Below, piece by piece: positions 15,628-23,769 of a DNA stretch of 64,000 bases. The stretch is from contig NZ_LT854639.1 of the NCBI RefSeq assembly GCF_900184255.1, positions 83,046-147,045 of the forward strand, given 5' to 3'. A program made the translations under genes and the position numbers. Source of the DNA: Haloimpatiens massiliensis (lineage in GTDB: Bacteria; Bacillota; Clostridia; Clostridiales; Clostridiaceae). The stretch's first letter is position 1. Each line of letters opens with the position of its first letter. A model generated the notes under the pieces. The model was not told where the DNA came from. It saw nothing but the letters and a program-made list of their open reading frames with translations, and did not search any database.

Positions 15628-16317
15628 ATGAACGGGGCACAACTTAAATTAATGGCCATAATAATTATGTTAATAGATCACACAGGAGCATTGCTTTTTC
15701 CAAAAGTGCGCATTTTAAGAGTCATAGGAAGATTAGCGTTCCCTATTTTTGCTTATTTCATAAGTGAAGGGTATATAAAAACAAGTAATGTTAAAAAATA
15801 CCAAAAAAGGCTCCTTGTGTTTGCACTTATATCTCAAATACCTTTTTATTTAGCTTTTAAAAATGTACTTTATTTAAATATATTCTTTACGTTATTTTTA
15901 GGGCTTTATGCTATAAAAGTTTATGACGAAAAGGGAAGTATAAGTATTATATGGATTATTGGTATTTTGGCACAAATAATTAACACAGACTATGGATTAT
16001 ATGGAGTATTTACTATATACCTTTTTTATAAATACCATGAAGATTTTAAAACTATGGCAAAGAAACAGGTGTTTTTAAATGTAATATTTGTGTCAGTTAT
16101 ATTTTTAATAACTATTTTAAGTGCGTTTAATAAAGGAAAAGATGGCACGTGGATTTTTATGACATTGATAGGAGTGAGTATGCAGGCAGTTTCTCTAGTA
16201 TCATTATTTTTTATAAAAAGATATAATGGTGAAAGAGGTAGAAGTATGAAATATCTATTTTATGGATTTTATCCTGTGCATCTTATGATATTATGGATGA
16301 TTAAAAGTATAGTATAA
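15628..16317 (+). CDS. TraX family membrane protein
   Basis: A 229-residue polytopic protein of the TraX family. The conserved start MNGAQLKLMAIIIMLIDHTGALLFP carries the invariant D-H, followed by RVIGRLAFPIFAYFISEGYIKT and QRLLVFALISQIPFYLAF-like segments, and the end YPVHLMILWMIK matches the family C-terminus. TraX of the F plasmid acetylates pilin, but chromosomal homologues like this one are thought to be acyltransferase-like membrane proteins with unknown substrate. No conjugation genes are nearby. GTGGGGG precedes ATG 15628. Confidence 0.85.
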   Translation: MNGAQLKLMAIIIMLIDHTGALLFPKVRILRVIGRLAFPIFAYFISEGYIKTSNVKKYQKRLLVFALISQIPFYLAFKNVLYLNIFFTLFLGLYAIKVYDEKGSISIIWIIGILAQIINTDYGLYGVFTIYLFYKYHEDFKTMAKKQVFLNVIFVSVIFLITILSAFNKGKDGTWIFMTLIGVSMQAVSLVSLFFIKRYNGERGRSMKYLFYGFYPVHLMILWMIKSIV

Positions 16318-16323
16318 TGAATT

Positions 16324-16479
16324 AGGCACATTCAAATAAATAATAAGTTAGTATGCTAGTTTATTTTTCGTCATACTGCATCAGCAGAACCCGCCCATTA
16401 TCACCAAAGGCGGAATCTGCTTCCTTGTCTGGCACAAAATATACCAGCATCTTTGATTTGTTATTTTTTTCATGTACCT
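16324..16479. repeat. MITE-like element, family 2, full copy
   Basis: Matches the 9511 copy arm for arm (GGCACATTCAAATAAATAA at left, CATGTACCT at right), with the middle CATACTGCATCAGCAG and GGCGGAATCTGCTTCC. It lies between the TraX-like gene and the orphan cas6 and creates a false upstream extension of the cas6 reading frame. Confidence 0.8.
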
Positions 16480-16499
16480 TAAGTGAAGGAAGGATTAAG

Positions 16500-17243
16500 A
16501 TGAGAGCTACTATAAACTTAGAATTAAAACAACCTATAAAGCTACCTATTCAGTACAATCATATAATAAATGGAGCTATATTGAATTGGTTACGAAATGT
16601 AGGAGAGAACAAATTTATTCATGATGAAGAATTTAAAAAAAATGTGAAAAATCATAAATTATATACTTTCTCAAAGCTTCAAGGAAAATTTACTATGGAC
16701 GTTAAGAATAAAAAAATAACTTATTATAGTGGAGTGAATTTACTTATATCTTCTTACGATGATAAATTTCTTTCAAATATAGTAAATTCATTGGTAATGA
16801 AGGAAAGTATGAATGTATTAAATCAAGAAATAAAAATAGATAACATAGAAACCTCACTTTATTCTGTAACTGGAGAGGAAATAAGGGTGTATACAAAATC
16901 ACCTGTAACTGTATATAGTACATTTAAGGAAGAGGAAAAAAACAAAACACGTTATTATAGTCCTTATGAAAAAGAATTCAGCGAAATAATAAGAAAAAAT
17001 TTAATAAATAAGTATAAATCATATTATGGCAAGTTGCCAGAGGACAACAGATTCTCTATAGAACTTTTAAGTAGGAAAAAACCTAAGGAAAGTGTAATTA
17101 TATATAGGGGAATAGTGATAAAAGGCTGGAGTGGAGAATTTGTAATGAGGGGCAGTAAAGAGCTTTTAAATTTAGCTTACCAAGCAGGTATAGGAGCTAA
17201 AAATTCTCAAGGATTTGGATGCGTAGAACTTATAGAGAACTAA
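16500..17243 (+). CDS. cas6: Orphan CRISPR endoribonuclease Cas6
   Basis: A 247-residue Cas6 (RAMP fold), about 18 kb from the cas operon. The N-terminus MRATINLELKQPIKLPIQYN runs into HIINGAILNWL with the usual early histidine (residue 21). The C-terminal glycine-rich loop is LAYQAGIGAKNSQGFGCVEL, diagnostic for Cas6. Cas6 cuts pre-crRNA in the repeats. I chose ATG 16500, after AAGGAAGG; the frame is open further upstream only because it runs through the MITE. A different cas6 heads the operon at 34924; the sequences are clearly diverged, so this may be a paralogue serving a lost or distant array. Confidence 0.88.
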   Translation: MRATINLELKQPIKLPIQYNHIINGAILNWLRNVGENKFIHDEEFKKNVKNHKLYTFSKLQGKFTMDVKNKKITYYSGVNLLISSYDDKFLSNIVNSLVMKESMNVLNQEIKIDNIETSLYSVTGEEIRVYTKSPVTVYSTFKEEEKNKTRYYSPYEKEFSEIIRKNLINKYKSYYGKLPEDNRFSIELLSRKKPKESVIIYRGIVIKGWSGEFVMRGSKELLNLAYQAGIGAKNSQGFGCVELIEN

Positions 17244-17465
17244 AACCTAGTAATGTAATTATGTTCAGACAGATCAGCGAGTAATGATGTGTAGAAATTA
17301 TAGGTAGCTAAAACATTTAACAATTTTATATGTAAAATTTGCTGTGAGTTAAAATTTTTTAAAGTTTTAGATTATTGATAATTAAAAAACATAAGTAAAA
17401 TGACATTTTAGCATTAAAAAATGTGAAATATGTATAATAGAGGGTATGTAAAGGGAGGATTTGCG

Positions 17466-18668
17466 TTGAATAGAGTGATTTTTCATGTAGATGTAAATTC
17501 CGCCTTTTTATCATGGGAGGCGGTGGAGAGGCTTAAGAATGAAGGAGGACAGGATATAAGGGAAATTCCCTCAGTGGTAGCAGGAGATCCTAGAAGTAGA
17601 AGGGGAGTGGTACTTGCTAAGTCTCAGATGGCTAAGGAATTTGGCATCAAAACAGGAGAACCCCTATACTGGGCTGTTCAAAAATGTCCTTCCATTATAA
17701 TAGTTCCTCCGCATCATGAAATGTATCTTAGATACAGTAGGGATATGCTGAAAATATTGCAAAGTTACACTCCTCTAGTGGAAAGATACTCCATAGACGA
17801 GTGTTTTTGTGATTTTACAAACATGGTAAAAGGTAAAAATGAAACTTTAGATTTAGCTTATAAGATAAAAGACCATATAAAAAATGCACTAGGATTTACT
17901 GTGAATGTTGGAGTTTCAACAAATAAGCTTTTGGCTAAGATGGCATCGGATTTTAAAAAACCAGATAGGGTGCATACCTTGTATCCAGAAGAAATAGAAG
18001 AAAAAATGTGGCCTCTTCCTGTAGAGGAGCTTTTTATGGTTGGAAAAGCCACAGTGCCAAAGCTACATAAAATGAATATACACACCATAGGGGATTTGGC
18101 TAAATATGATGTAAATTTAGTTAGAGATAAGCTTAAAAGTCATGGAGTTACCATTTGGAATTATGCTAGAGGCATTGAAAACTCACCAGTAGATGAGAAT
18201 TCTAGAGTGAAGTCAAAGGGAATGGGCAACTCTACCACTATTGCTTCAGATGTGCAGGATAGAGAAAATGCACACAAGATTTTAATATCCCTTTGTGAGG
18301 AGCTTTGCGTGAGGCTTAGAAAGTCTGAAAATCGCTGCTATGTGGTTTCAGTAAATATAGGACTAAGCGACTTCACTTCATTTTCAAGACAAAAGAAGCT
18401 TTTTACCCCTACAGATTCCACCAAGACCATAATGGACGTGGCACTGAAGCTTTTCGATGAGCTTTGGGATGGTGCACCCATTAGAAAATTAGGCATATAT
18501 CTTTCAGAACTAACAGACCATGAATATTATCAGCCATCTTTTTTTGATATTGAGAAGAATGAAAAACAAAAGGCGCTGGATAGTGCCCTAGATAAGCTTA
18601 AAGAAAAGTATGGCAGTGATGTGGTTACTAGGTCGTGTCTTTTGAAGGGGAAGGGAAGTAAGAAGTAA
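17466..18668 (+). CDS. dinB: Y-family DNA polymerase (pol IV/DinB type)
   Basis: A 400-residue translesion DNA polymerase. Catalytic acidic residues are in VIFHVDVNSAFLSWEA (first Asp) and RYSIDECFCDF (Asp-Glu pair). GVSTNKLLAKMASDFKKPD and the helix-hairpin-helix region VGKATVPKLHKMNIHTIGDLAKYD are conserved, and the little-finger domain follows. The TTG at 17466 has GGGAGG 7 bases upstream and gives the expected N-terminus LNRVIFHVD; the longer ATG at 17430 lacks a site. The C-terminal KGKGSKK runs into a simple-repeat tract, so the end may vary between strains. It pairs with uvsE downstream as a DNA-damage module. Confidence 0.92.
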   Translation: MNRVIFHVDVNSAFLSWEAVERLKNEGGQDIREIPSVVAGDPRSRRGVVLAKSQMAKEFGIKTGEPLYWAVQKCPSIIIVPPHHEMYLRYSRDMLKILQSYTPLVERYSIDECFCDFTNMVKGKNETLDLAYKIKDHIKNALGFTVNVGVSTNKLLAKMASDFKKPDRVHTLYPEEIEEKMWPLPVEELFMVGKATVPKLHKMNIHTIGDLAKYDVNLVRDKLKSHGVTIWNYARGIENSPVDENSRVKSKGMGNSTTIASDVQDRENAHKILISLCEELCVRLRKSENRCYVVSVNIGLSDFTSFSRQKKLFTPTDSTKTIMDVALKLFDELWDGAPIRKLGIYLSELTDHEYYQPSFFDIEKNEKQKALDSALDKLKEKYGSDVVTRSCLLKGKGSKK

Positions 18669-18755
18669 GAAGTAATAAGTAAGAAGTAAGAAGTAAGGAA
18701 TAATAAGTAATAAGTAATAAGTAATAAGTAAGAAATAATAAGTGATAAGTAAGAG
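18656..18755. repeat. Simple tandem repeat tract, AGTAAGA/AGTAATA units
   Basis: About fourteen seven-base units such as AAGTAAG, AAGTAAT and AAGTGAT in tandem. The tract begins inside the last codons of the polymerase gene and ends before uvsE. It is a likely site of slippage. A shorter tract of the same unit is at 9726-9762. Confidence 0.8.
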
Positions 18756-18917
18756 CGGAGAGGGTAGGATGCAAATAATAAATATAAAATAATAAATATC
18801 AAACATCAAATATAAATTGCAGGTGGAGAGTTGAGGGGTTTTAAGAGAGACTAGAGGGGTGAAACTTAATTGATCATTGAGCATTGAAAATTGAGCAATG
18901 AAAAGGGGTTGAGTTAC

Positions 18918-20366
18918 ATGAAAATAGGATATGCTTGTATTCCTTTAACAGTGCCTTACAAGACTACTAGGAGCTTTATGATAAGAAACTTTTCTGAGGA
19001 TAGATTCTATAAGTGTGTTTCAGAAAATATAGAGGATTTAAAAAACATATTACAGTGTAATGTGAAAAATGGCATATATCTTTTTAGGATAAGTTCAGAT
19101 ATAATTCCCTTTGGAAGTCACAAGATAAATAATATAAAGTGGTGGGAGATTTTTAAAAAGCAGCTAAGTGAAATAGGGCAGTATATAAAGGAGCAGGGGG
19201 TAAGGGTTTCCATGCACCCAGGTCAGTATACAGTTTTAAATTCACCTTCCAGCGAGGTTTTAGATAATAGTTTAAGAGACATAGAGTATCATTGCAAATT
19301 TTTAGATTCCCTAAAGCTTGATTATACCCACAAAATAGTTTTACACATAGGTGGAGTTTATGGTGATAAAAAGCTTTCCATGAAAAGATTTGTGGATAAC
19401 TTTCAAAAATTATCGCCAAGTGCTAAGAAAAGACTCATACTGGAAAATGATGACAAGTCCTACAACATAGAAGAAGTTTTAGAAATCTGCAATAAACTAA
19501 ACATACCTGCGGTATTTGATAATCTTCATCATAGGTTGAACCCACCTGTAAATTGTGAAGACGCTAAAGAGAGAAAAAGGCGTTATAACCAATGTACCTA
19601 CCATGACACTTATCTAAACCAATCAGACATTAAAGATACAAATGGAGAAGGACTAAAAAACTATCCAGATAGTAAAAATACAGGCAAATGTTCAGGAAAT
19701 GATAAAAGTGCCATTGAAATAAAATGTGATATAAACAATAACACATATGTATCAGGATTTAGCGATGTTTATATAGATGATATATTTAAAAGAATTAAGG
19801 CCACCTGGAAGGAAGAAGATGGTGCCATGAAAATACATTACTCAGATAAAGATACGGATAAAAAAGGTGGATCTCATTCCAAATTTGTTCTAACAGAAAA
19901 CTTCCTTAATTACTATAAAAAAATAGAAAAATATCAGCCGGACATAATGTTAGAGGTGAAAGACAAGGATATTTCTGCCATAAAATGTGCAAATTTAATA
20001 TTTAATGAGGGCAAGAGGGGTGTGCTTTATGATGAGTGGGCAAGGTACAAATATCTTGTGATGGAAAAAGCATACGCCCTTTATAAAAAATGCAGTTCTC
20101 TAGTGAGAGAAAACTGTTCTCTAAAGGAGTTTTATTCCTTTGTGGATGCGTGCCTTTCAATGCCCTATAACGAAAAAAACTTCAAAAATACAGCTTTTCA
20201 TATATGGGGGTATTTCAAAGACTGTGCTACAGATAAGGAAAAAAGGGATTTTTTAAATTTAATGGATGAATATAAGGACCCTCAAAAGGTGAAGGAAAAG
20301 CTTTATAAATTGGCGGTTAAGTATGAGAGGGAGTACTTGGTTGAGAGTTATTATTTTGCTTATTAG
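18918..20366 (+). CDS. uvsE: UV DNA damage endonuclease UvsE, extended form
   Basis: A 482-residue member of the UVDE family, a TIM-barrel nuclease that nicks 5' of UV photoproducts. Metal-binding segments are visible: FRISSDIIPFGSH, RVSMHPGQYTVLNSP, KIVLHIGGVYGDK, RLILENDDKSYNIEEVL, IPAVFDNLHHRLNPP, and HYSDKD with a following His. It starts at ATG 18918 after AGGGG. Typical family members are about 300 residues; here a low-complexity insert of some 75 residues (around 220-295) precedes the ATWKEEDGAMKIHYSD motif, and about 115 extra residues follow the barrel. The extension is shared in part with clostridial relatives as I recall, but its role is unknown. Confidence 0.9.
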   Translation: MKIGYACIPLTVPYKTTRSFMIRNFSEDRFYKCVSENIEDLKNILQCNVKNGIYLFRISSDIIPFGSHKINNIKWWEIFKKQLSEIGQYIKEQGVRVSMHPGQYTVLNSPSSEVLDNSLRDIEYHCKFLDSLKLDYTHKIVLHIGGVYGDKKLSMKRFVDNFQKLSPSAKKRLILENDDKSYNIEEVLEICNKLNIPAVFDNLHHRLNPPVNCEDAKERKRRYNQCTYHDTYLNQSDIKDTNGEGLKNYPDSKNTGKCSGNDKSAIEIKCDINNNTYVSGFSDVYIDDIFKRIKATWKEEDGAMKIHYSDKDTDKKGGSHSKFVLTENFLNYYKKIEKYQPDIMLEVKDKDISAIKCANLIFNEGKRGVLYDEWARYKYLVMEKAYALYKKCSSLVRENCSLKEFYSFVDACLSMPYNEKNFKNTAFHIWGYFKDCATDKEKRDFLNLMDEYKDPQKVKEKLYKLAVKYEREYLVESYYFAY

Positions 20367-20373
20367 AGATTAT

Positions 20374-20430
20374 AAACTCCAGAAAGTGCAGCATTAAGCA
20401 GTATTAATGTGGTACATTTTCTGGAGTTTA
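20374..20430. terminator. Bidirectional terminator between uvsE and the toxin-like cassette
   Basis: AAACTCCAGAAA and TTTTCTGGAGTTTA form a 12-bp stem with A-rich and T-rich flanks on either side. It serves the convergent genes on both strands. Confidence 0.7.
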
Positions 20431-20485
20431 TTTATTACATTTTATAAGTTCTAGCTGGTAGTTATATAGGTGGGAGATTGTAAAA

Positions 20486-20689
20486 CTAGTTTTTGTGAGA
20501 GTTAATGTACATGTCGATGTCCTCTACAATATATGCTTCTCCAGTGGAATGAAGTATATCATAAAAAGATTTAATATAATCAAAAACTCCATTTTCATTA
20601 AAAATTTTAAGTGCAGACTTACCACTTATATTATGGGCTTGTTTATAACTTTCAAGACAAAATACTGTAAAATCTATAATATTCTTCAT
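20486..20689 (-). CDS. DUF3791-type small protein
   Basis: A 67-residue acidic protein, MKNIIDFTVFCLESYKQAHN at the start and EDIDMYINSHKN at the end. The pattern with ISGKSALKIFNENGVFDYIKSFYDILHSTGEAYIVEDID is that of DUF3791 proteins. It is the third gene of a minus-strand cassette behind a 78-residue protein and a DUF3990 protein. DUF3791 genes commonly accompany DUF3990 genes, so an antitoxin or accessory role is plausible but inferred. It is too short for a catalytic domain. Confidence 0.65.
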   Translation of the reverse strand: MKNIIDFTVFCLESYKQAHNISGKSALKIFNENGVFDYIKSFYDILHSTGEAYIVEDIDMYINSHKN

Positions 20690-20700
20690 TATTTATCACC

Positions 20701-20937
20701 TCATATTTCAGGGAAATTTATTTTCCCTTGGTGTAATTCTTCTAAAAACATATCTAAAAGTTTTTCAGTGCTGTATTGCCAAAGTTTGGTTTCCTCTTTT
20801 TCTAATAGTTCATATAGTTGGGATGAATATAATTTTTCGATGGCACCTTCATCAGATAAATTTAATTTTATAGCAATTTTTTCTACTAGATCTGCCGATA
20901 TTATTGGAAGTACCGCATTAAACTTAATTTTATCCAT
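20701..20937 (-). CDS. Small protein of the DUF3990 cassette, possible antitoxin
   Basis: A 78-residue protein that I do not recognise by name. It is mostly helical by appearance (ADLVEKIAIKLNLSDEGAIEKLYSSQLYELLEKEETKLW). Its ATG at 20937 overlaps the end of the DUF3990 gene by eight bases and has AGGAGGTAA upstream inside it, so translation is coupled. The DUF3791 gene follows 11 bases later. Coupling to a putative ADP-ribosyltransferase gene suggests that one or both small proteins neutralise it; this is inference from arrangement. Confidence 0.6.
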   Translation of the reverse strand: MDKIKFNAVLPIISADLVEKIAIKLNLSDEGAIEKLYSSQLYELLEKEETKLWQYSTEKLLDMFLEELHQGKINFPEI

Positions 20938-21430
20938 TTCTATTACCTCCTAAATCTTCATAATAATCAAATAAACAGTATTTCAATGATTTATGGGTAT
21001 GAAATAGTATCTGGTTGAAAAGTTTTTCTATTTTTAATTTTTTTAAGGCAGTTTCTTTGTCTAATACACCAGTTTCAAATAATTTTACAGTAAGATATAC
21101 ATTATCGTCAGCTACAGGGCCAATTATAACATCATACTCCTGAGAAATTTCCTTGCCTCTTCTATTTGCGGTTATAAAATCTAACCATTTTTCATCAGCA
21201 TATTTAAATTCTATTATTTTAAGTTCCTGTTGTGCTTTTTCTATATCAAAGTTGTATACTGACAAAAATTTTTTAACAGTATTATTTCTTAAACTAACCT
21301 TTTCTGCCCAACGGATGGCCTGTTCCTTATTACTTGTTGTATAAAAGCCTATGCCAAAATCAAGCAATCTATTACTTTGTAAAATTTTGGGGTTTTCAAC
21401 AATAACATCACTGCCGTGATATATTTTCAC
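20930..21430 (-). CDS. DUF3990 protein, ADP-ribosyltransferase-like putative toxin
   Basis: A 166-residue protein whose N-terminus, KIYHGSDVIVENPKILQSN, then LDFGIGFYTTSNKEQAIRWA, is the DUF3990 signature. The H-G at the start, the FYTT segment and the later EYDVIIGPVADDN recall the fold of ADP-ribosyltransferases, in which a His and Tyr hold NAD. The start is a GTG at 21430 with TAGGAGGGA upstream. It leads a three-gene operon with two small partners. Toxicity and the protein or nucleic acid target are not shown by the sequence. Members of this family are common in accessory regions of Firmicutes and Bacteroides. Confidence 0.72.
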   Translation of the reverse strand: MKIYHGSDVIVENPKILQSNRLLDFGIGFYTTSNKEQAIRWAEKVSLRNNTVKKFLSVYNFDIEKAQQELKIIEFKYADEKWLDFITANRRGKEISQEYDVIIGPVADDNVYLTVKLFETGVLDKETALKKLKIEKLFNQILFHTHKSLKYCLFDYYEDLGGNRNG

Positions 21431-21687
21431 TTAAATCCCTCCTATTTTTTAGTATATATAGCTAATAATATTTTATCCTATTAATACGCTTTAATCAATT
21501 GGTATAGTAACTGTTACTTGTTGGCTAAAGTTTGCTGAGATGGGAGACGTTGTTTTCAATTAAACTAAATTCATAATGGAATTTAGGAGGGAAAAAAGAA
21601 TACATATAGAAGTAAATAATGTATTAAATGTAAAAAAATAAAATAAAGCAAGTGTTTACTGGTACATAGAATGGGGGAAATGGGGCT

Positions 21688-22608
21688 ATGAAGAAAATAT
21701 ATAAGATAGTAATAATAATTATAGCTGTTATAGCTTTAATTGCAGGGGGACTTTACGGATATAAAAGGTACCAAATGTATAAAAGTTATAAGGAAGATGC
21801 GGTATTTTTGTTAGATTTTTTAGAGGATAATTATCCTTATTTTCAGGTTAAGGAAAAAGTTTTGGGTTATAAATTTTTAGATCATAAGGAGGAGTTTATA
21901 AGGAAGGTAGCTAGGTCCAAGGATGACTTAGACTTTTATAAAAATATAGATGAGATAATATGTTCATTACAAAATGCACATACTGCGATTACTAATGATC
22001 CGTATTTCCTAGAAGAACTAAAAAATGAAGATGTTGAGAAAAAGATGGAGTATTGGATAGATATGGTAGTTAAAAGTATTTATATTCCAGATATTAGATG
22101 TAAGTATGTTGAGGGGAAGTATATAGTAGATAAGTCTAGGAATAGAGATATACCGGTGGGCAGCATTATTACCAAATTTAATGGAAAAGAAATAAATGAT
22201 TATATACAATCAAAAAAAGAAACATAATTCCTATTTCAATAATCATTTAAGGCAGATTAATTCATCAGAAGTACCTAAGAATAATTATAACTTAGAGGGC
22301 TTTAAAGTATTTAAACAAACGCAAAATATTGAGCCATATAAAGACTCAATAAAATTTAAAGGAAAAATATATATACTAGTTATCTTCCAAACAGCAAATT
22401 AGTAGTACAAATGCCACCAGCTTTTACTATAAGTGACGATGGTACAGTGAACGAGGAAATCCATACTGAGCCAGATATTTATATAGAGCAAAGTTTGGAA
22501 GATTATAAAAAATTTCTAAAATCAGGACTGCAGGATATAACTAGGAGTGAGTATGATACGGTTTATAGGAAAACTTTAGAAATGATAAAAAAAATCACGT
22601 TGGAATAA
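21688..22608 (+). pseudogene. Decayed S41-family peptidase gene
   Basis: The first part (21688-22227) encodes an N-terminal membrane anchor KIVIIIIAVIALIAGGLYGY and the S41 N-terminal domain (LEDNYPYFQVKEKVLGYKF, SLQNAHTAI) plus a PDZ-like stretch, then breaks off at SKKET. The frame shifts at about 22200 and a second piece (NSYFNNHLRQINSSEVPKNN) continues it. A third piece after 22411 matches the family's C-terminus (MPPAFTISDDGTVNEEIHTEPDIYIEQS). The catalytic Ser-Lys region that should lie between them is missing, so an internal deletion accompanies the frameshift. An active protein is not expected. Confidence 0.8.
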
Positions 22609-22630
22609 AATATGAAGATACTTATATATT

Positions 22631-22669
22631 AATAAATGTCTCTGGTTGCGCCACGGAGATATTTATTTT
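22631..22669. terminator. Hairpin terminator after the S41 relic
   Basis: AATAAATGTCTC and GAGATATTTATTTTA form a stem around GGTTGCGCCAC. It adjoins the MITE at 22670. Confidence 0.6.
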
Positions 22670-22729
22670 ATGATTAACTCAAAATAAGGTATAATTCAGG
22701 TAATGAAATACTTTTTGTGGGTTAATCAT
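22670..22729. repeat. MITE-like element, family 1, copy D (internal deletion)
   Basis: Both ends are present (ATGATTAACTCAAAATAAGG and CTTTTTGTGGGTTAATCAT), but the roughly 110-base middle is gone, leaving 60 bases. Confidence 0.75.
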
Positions 22730-22768
22730 ACTTATAAAACTGAAAAAGATAAAAGGGGAAATGTAAAA

Positions 22769-23419
22769 ATGAAAATTATAAAACCTAGGATTGCTGAGGG
22801 GTTAGAAAATACCGACGATCTACTGAAGTTAATATCACAAAGCAAAATTGATGAATCAGATATTACCTATAAGCATATAAAGGGAGTAAGTTTTTCGGGG
22901 GTTGATTTCTCTGACATTTGTTTTAAACAGGTTATTTTTGAGAACTGCCGATTAATACAATGCTCTTTTGATAAAAGTACATTTATGGATACTGTTTTTA
23001 AATGCTGTGATTTGTCTAATAGTAATTTTAGCAATGGTTATTTTAATCGTTGTGAGTTTATTGATATAAAAGGGATGGGTACAAATTTTATAGAAAGCAG
23101 CATTTTTAATGTATCAATTATAGACAGTAATCTAAAGTATTCCAATTTTGATTCTGTAAATTTTGATAAAATTGCCATCTCGCAAAGTGACTTAACGGAA
23201 TCATTGATTACTCAGTGCAAATTAAAATCATCTTCCTTTAATAAGGTTCAATTTATTGGAACAAACTTTTTTAAAACATCTTTAAAAGGAATTGATTTTA
23301 CTTCAAGCCAGCTGGAGGGCATCGTTATATCCTCAGAAGCAGTAGAGTTAAAGGGCGCAGTTGTAAATATGTATCAGGCAGCGGATTTGGCGAAGATGTT
23401 GGGGGTAGTGGTGAAGTGA
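22769..23419 (+). CDS. Pentapeptide-repeat protein
   Basis: A 216-residue protein whose centre is a run of A(D/N)LXX-type pentapeptides, for example FSGVDFSDICFKQVIFENCR, CDLSNSNFSNGYFNRCEF and SNLKYSNFDSVNFDKIA. These fold as a right-handed quadrilateral beta-helix. The C-terminus ISSEAVELKGAVVNMYQAADLAKMLGVVV is like the cap of other small members. ATG 22769 follows AGGGG; the longer open frame upstream is read from the MITE and is not believed. Some family members protect gyrase, but no such role can be claimed here. Confidence 0.85.
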   Translation: MKIIKPRIAEGLENTDDLLKLISQSKIDESDITYKHIKGVSFSGVDFSDICFKQVIFENCRLIQCSFDKSTFMDTVFKCCDLSNSNFSNGYFNRCEFIDIKGMGTNFIESSIFNVSIIDSNLKYSNFDSVNFDKIAISQSDLTESLITQCKLKSSSFNKVQFIGTNFFKTSLKGIDFTSSQLEGIVISSEAVELKGAVVNMYQAADLAKMLGVVVK

Positions 23420-23499
23420 GTAGAGAGATGGTACTTCAAAGGGGAAAAAAACACATTGCGAGTTAACAAGATAAAGTGTTGACTATGCTTTTCAATTTT

Positions 23500-23769
23500 T
23501 ATAATGATGCATTTAAATAATTGTTAAAATTTTATGTGGATATACACAAAATGTATTAGATTAGAATAATACAAAATTATTTAGTAAAGATATTTACCAG
23601 GTGAAAATTGTAATGAGTAGTGTGTAAGGTATTGATATAAGAGGCGTTGCACTATATTTAGTGTGTGATATAATAAAATTAAGAAACGGTTGGTAAATTT
23701 TCGTGGGAATCGTTGTATATCAGTAAATGGAGGTATTTTACTAAAGATTGGAATGGCTTAAAATCAGTG
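23500..23769 (+). promoter_or_regulatory. Leader and promoter of CRISPR array 1
   Basis: A+T-rich leader without ORFs. A promoter TTGCAC (23647-23652), 16 bases, TATAAT (23669-23674) points into the array, whose first repeat starts 95 bases later. ATGGCTT (23753-23759) lies exactly 10 bases before the first repeat; the leader of array 2 has the same word at the same distance. The gap from the pentapeptide gene holds nothing else. Confidence 0.75.

Noticed and set aside
15628..16317. TraX as a sign of a conjugative element
   Set aside because: No relaxase, coupling protein or type IV secretion gene lies in the window; chromosomal TraX-like proteins are common in Clostridium.
16353..16499. A longer N-terminus for the orphan Cas6
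   Set aside because: The extra 49 codons are read from the family-2 MITE, which occurs elsewhere without cas6, and a good ribosome site precedes the inner ATG at 16500.
23420..23769. A tracrRNA or Cas9-type component near array 1
   Set aside because: The operon is type I-B with Cas6, no cas9 or cas12 gene is present, and no anti-repeat was seen in the leader.
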